64,000 nt of DNA. Origin: Acinetobacter venetianus RAG-1 = CIP 110063. GTDB taxonomy: Bacteria > Pseudomonadota > Gammaproteobacteria > Pseudomonadales > Moraxellaceae. The stretch covers positions 1 to 64,000 of the forward strand of contig NZ_KB849556.1 of assembly GCF_000368585.1 (NCBI RefSeq). Direction: 5' to 3'. Both the position numbers and the translations under genes were made by a program. The notes beneath the pieces were generated by a model. That model saw only the letters and a program-made list of their open reading frames with translations. It did no database searches and was not told the DNA's origin. Every line of letters begins with the position of its first letter. The stretch's first letter is position 1. Of the stretch, positions 63,137-64,000 are shown piece after piece.

Positions 63137-64000
63137 TTAACTATCGAGCGATTCTAAACGAATTCTTACGATTTCGCCACGAATTGCAGGTAATGCTTGA
63201 ATTTGTGCTAATGCTTCATCCATTTTTGATTCCACAATTGGATCCGTTAAGATCACGATAGGAATCAAATCTTTGAGACGAGATTGTTGCATGATGGCAT
63301 CAATGCTAATGCCTGCGCGACTGAGAATCGTCGTTACATCAGCTAATACACCTGTTTGATCTTCAGCATTTAAGCGGATGTAGTATCCAGTCGTCATTTC
63401 TTCACGACTGAGAATTGGCATATTGGTCAGTGCTTCAAAGGCAAGCTGTGGAATTGTACCAGCACCGTCTTCGGTATATGAAATATCACGCACAATATCA
63501 ATAACATCAGCAACAACAGCAGATGCTGTTGGGCCAGCACCAGCACCAGCACCGTAATACAATGTTGGGCCTACGGCATTGGCTTGAACAAGGACCGCAT
63601 TCTTAACGCCATTTACATTTGCAATGAGTTGTTCATCAGGAATGAGTGTAGGGTGTACACGAAGTTCAATCCCTTTTTCAGCGCGACGCGCAATACCGAG
63701 ATGCTTGATTCTGAAACCTAATTCTTCAGCATACTTCACATCTTGTGCTGTAATTTTGCTGATGCCTTCAGTGTAGACCTTGTCGAATTGAAGAGGAATA
63801 CCGAAAGCACATGAAGCCAAAATCGTTAATTTGTGAGCAGCATCAATGCCTTCAACATCAAAGGTTGGATCAGCTTCTGCATAGCCAAGTTCTTGTGCTT
63901 CTTTTAGGACATCGTCAAATGCACGCCCTTTTTCACGCATTTCAGTCAGGATAAAGTTACCTGTCCCGTTGATGATGCCTGCAAGCCATTCGATATGGTT
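63137..64000 (-). CDS. hom: Homoserine dehydrogenase, C-terminal part (cut by window end)
   Basis: The gene runs off the right edge; 288 codons counting the stop are present. The frame is open to position 64000 and reads N-H-I-E-W-L-A-G-I-I-N-G-T-G-N-F-I-L-T at the edge, the conserved catalytic-domain entry. A-E-A-D-P-T-F-D-V-E-G-I-D-A-A-H-K follows. A C-terminal ACT domain (about the last 80 residues, Y-Y-I-R-L-N-A-E-D-Q-T-G-V-L) would bind threonine for feedback inhibition. The enzyme reduces aspartate semialdehyde to homoserine. No aspartokinase domain is fused within the visible part. Confidence 0.94.
   Translation of the reverse strand, partial: NHIEWLAGIINGTGNFILTEMREKGRAFDDVLKEAQELGYAEADPTFDVEGIDAAHKLTILASCAFGIPLQFDKVYTEGISKITAQDVKYAEELGFRIKHLGIARRAEKGIELRVHPTLIPDEQLIANVNGVKNAVLVQANAVGPTLYYGAGAGAGPTASAVVADVIDIVRDISYTEDGAGTIPQLAFEALTNMPILSREEMTTGYYIRLNAEDQTGVLADVTTILSRAGISIDAIMQQSRLKDLIPIVILTDPIVESKMDEALAQIQALPAIRGEIVRIRLESLDS

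Overview
This 64-kb window is ordinary-looking chromosome from an Acinetobacter species. The evidence is low G+C (about 40 % by eye), the gene content and the local order nrdR-ribD-methyltransferase, holC-pepA-lptF-lptG, gpmI-ctp-pilR-pilS-gacA and thrC-hom, together with an intact comM. I see no rRNA, tRNA, insertion sequence, prophage or CRISPR array. Species level cannot be decided from the sequence alone.

Layout. 1-3.8 kb: a damaged GNAT gene, a Na/Pi-type transporter, a small membrane protein and cysK. 3.8-5.6 kb: a tandem duplication of a lytic-transglycosylase lipoprotein gene, each copy followed by a strongly conserved element of about 120 nt that looks like a GacA-controlled, CsrA/RsmA-sequestering small RNA. 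5.6-7.4 kb: a three-gene redox/membrane operon divergent from a MerR regulator. 7.5-13.2 kb: a secreted phytase-like esterase with a PhoB array, an MFS transporter, an orphan protein and YgiQ. 13.4-18.4 kb: DUF2726, RidA, a 67-aa protein and creBCD. 18.7-24.8 kb: dinB, a GH25 lysozyme, a membrane protein, an MFS pump and a second PhoB-boxed lipoprotein. 24.9-34.9 kb: LOG, TerC/CorC, YchJ, UPF0126, parC, fadD-like, MAPEG and ppa. 35-42.9 kb: OprD porin, two TorF-type porins with twin sigma-54 promoters, comM, ubiK and glnK-amtB. 43-55.8 kb: nrdR-ribD-DNA methyltransferase, glpF-like, ribE, holC-pepA, lptFG, gpmI and ctp. 55.8-64 kb: pilR-pilS-gacA, pbpG, an acidic conserved protein, thrC and a partial hom.

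Regulatory logic. Several independent circuits can be read from DNA motifs. Two unlinked lipoprotein genes each carry 11-bp-periodic PhoB half-sites placed 10 bp upstream of a -10. creD has a triple CreB repeat inside the end of creC. Two porin paralogues share a near-identical sigma-54 promoter and leader, close to the nitrogen genes glnK-amtB. GacA is encoded in the window, and the better of the two candidate GacA-box sRNAs lies about 54 kb away in it.

The most interesting signal is the sRNA pair at 4525-4717 and 5402-5593. Each has GGA motifs in hairpin loops, a terminator whose loop is also GGA, and an 18-bp GacA-type upstream element at the same distance from the start. The two RNAs are about 93 % identical, while the transglycosylase genes duplicated with them have diverged much further. 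All functional calls are from reading sequence only; no database search was run.
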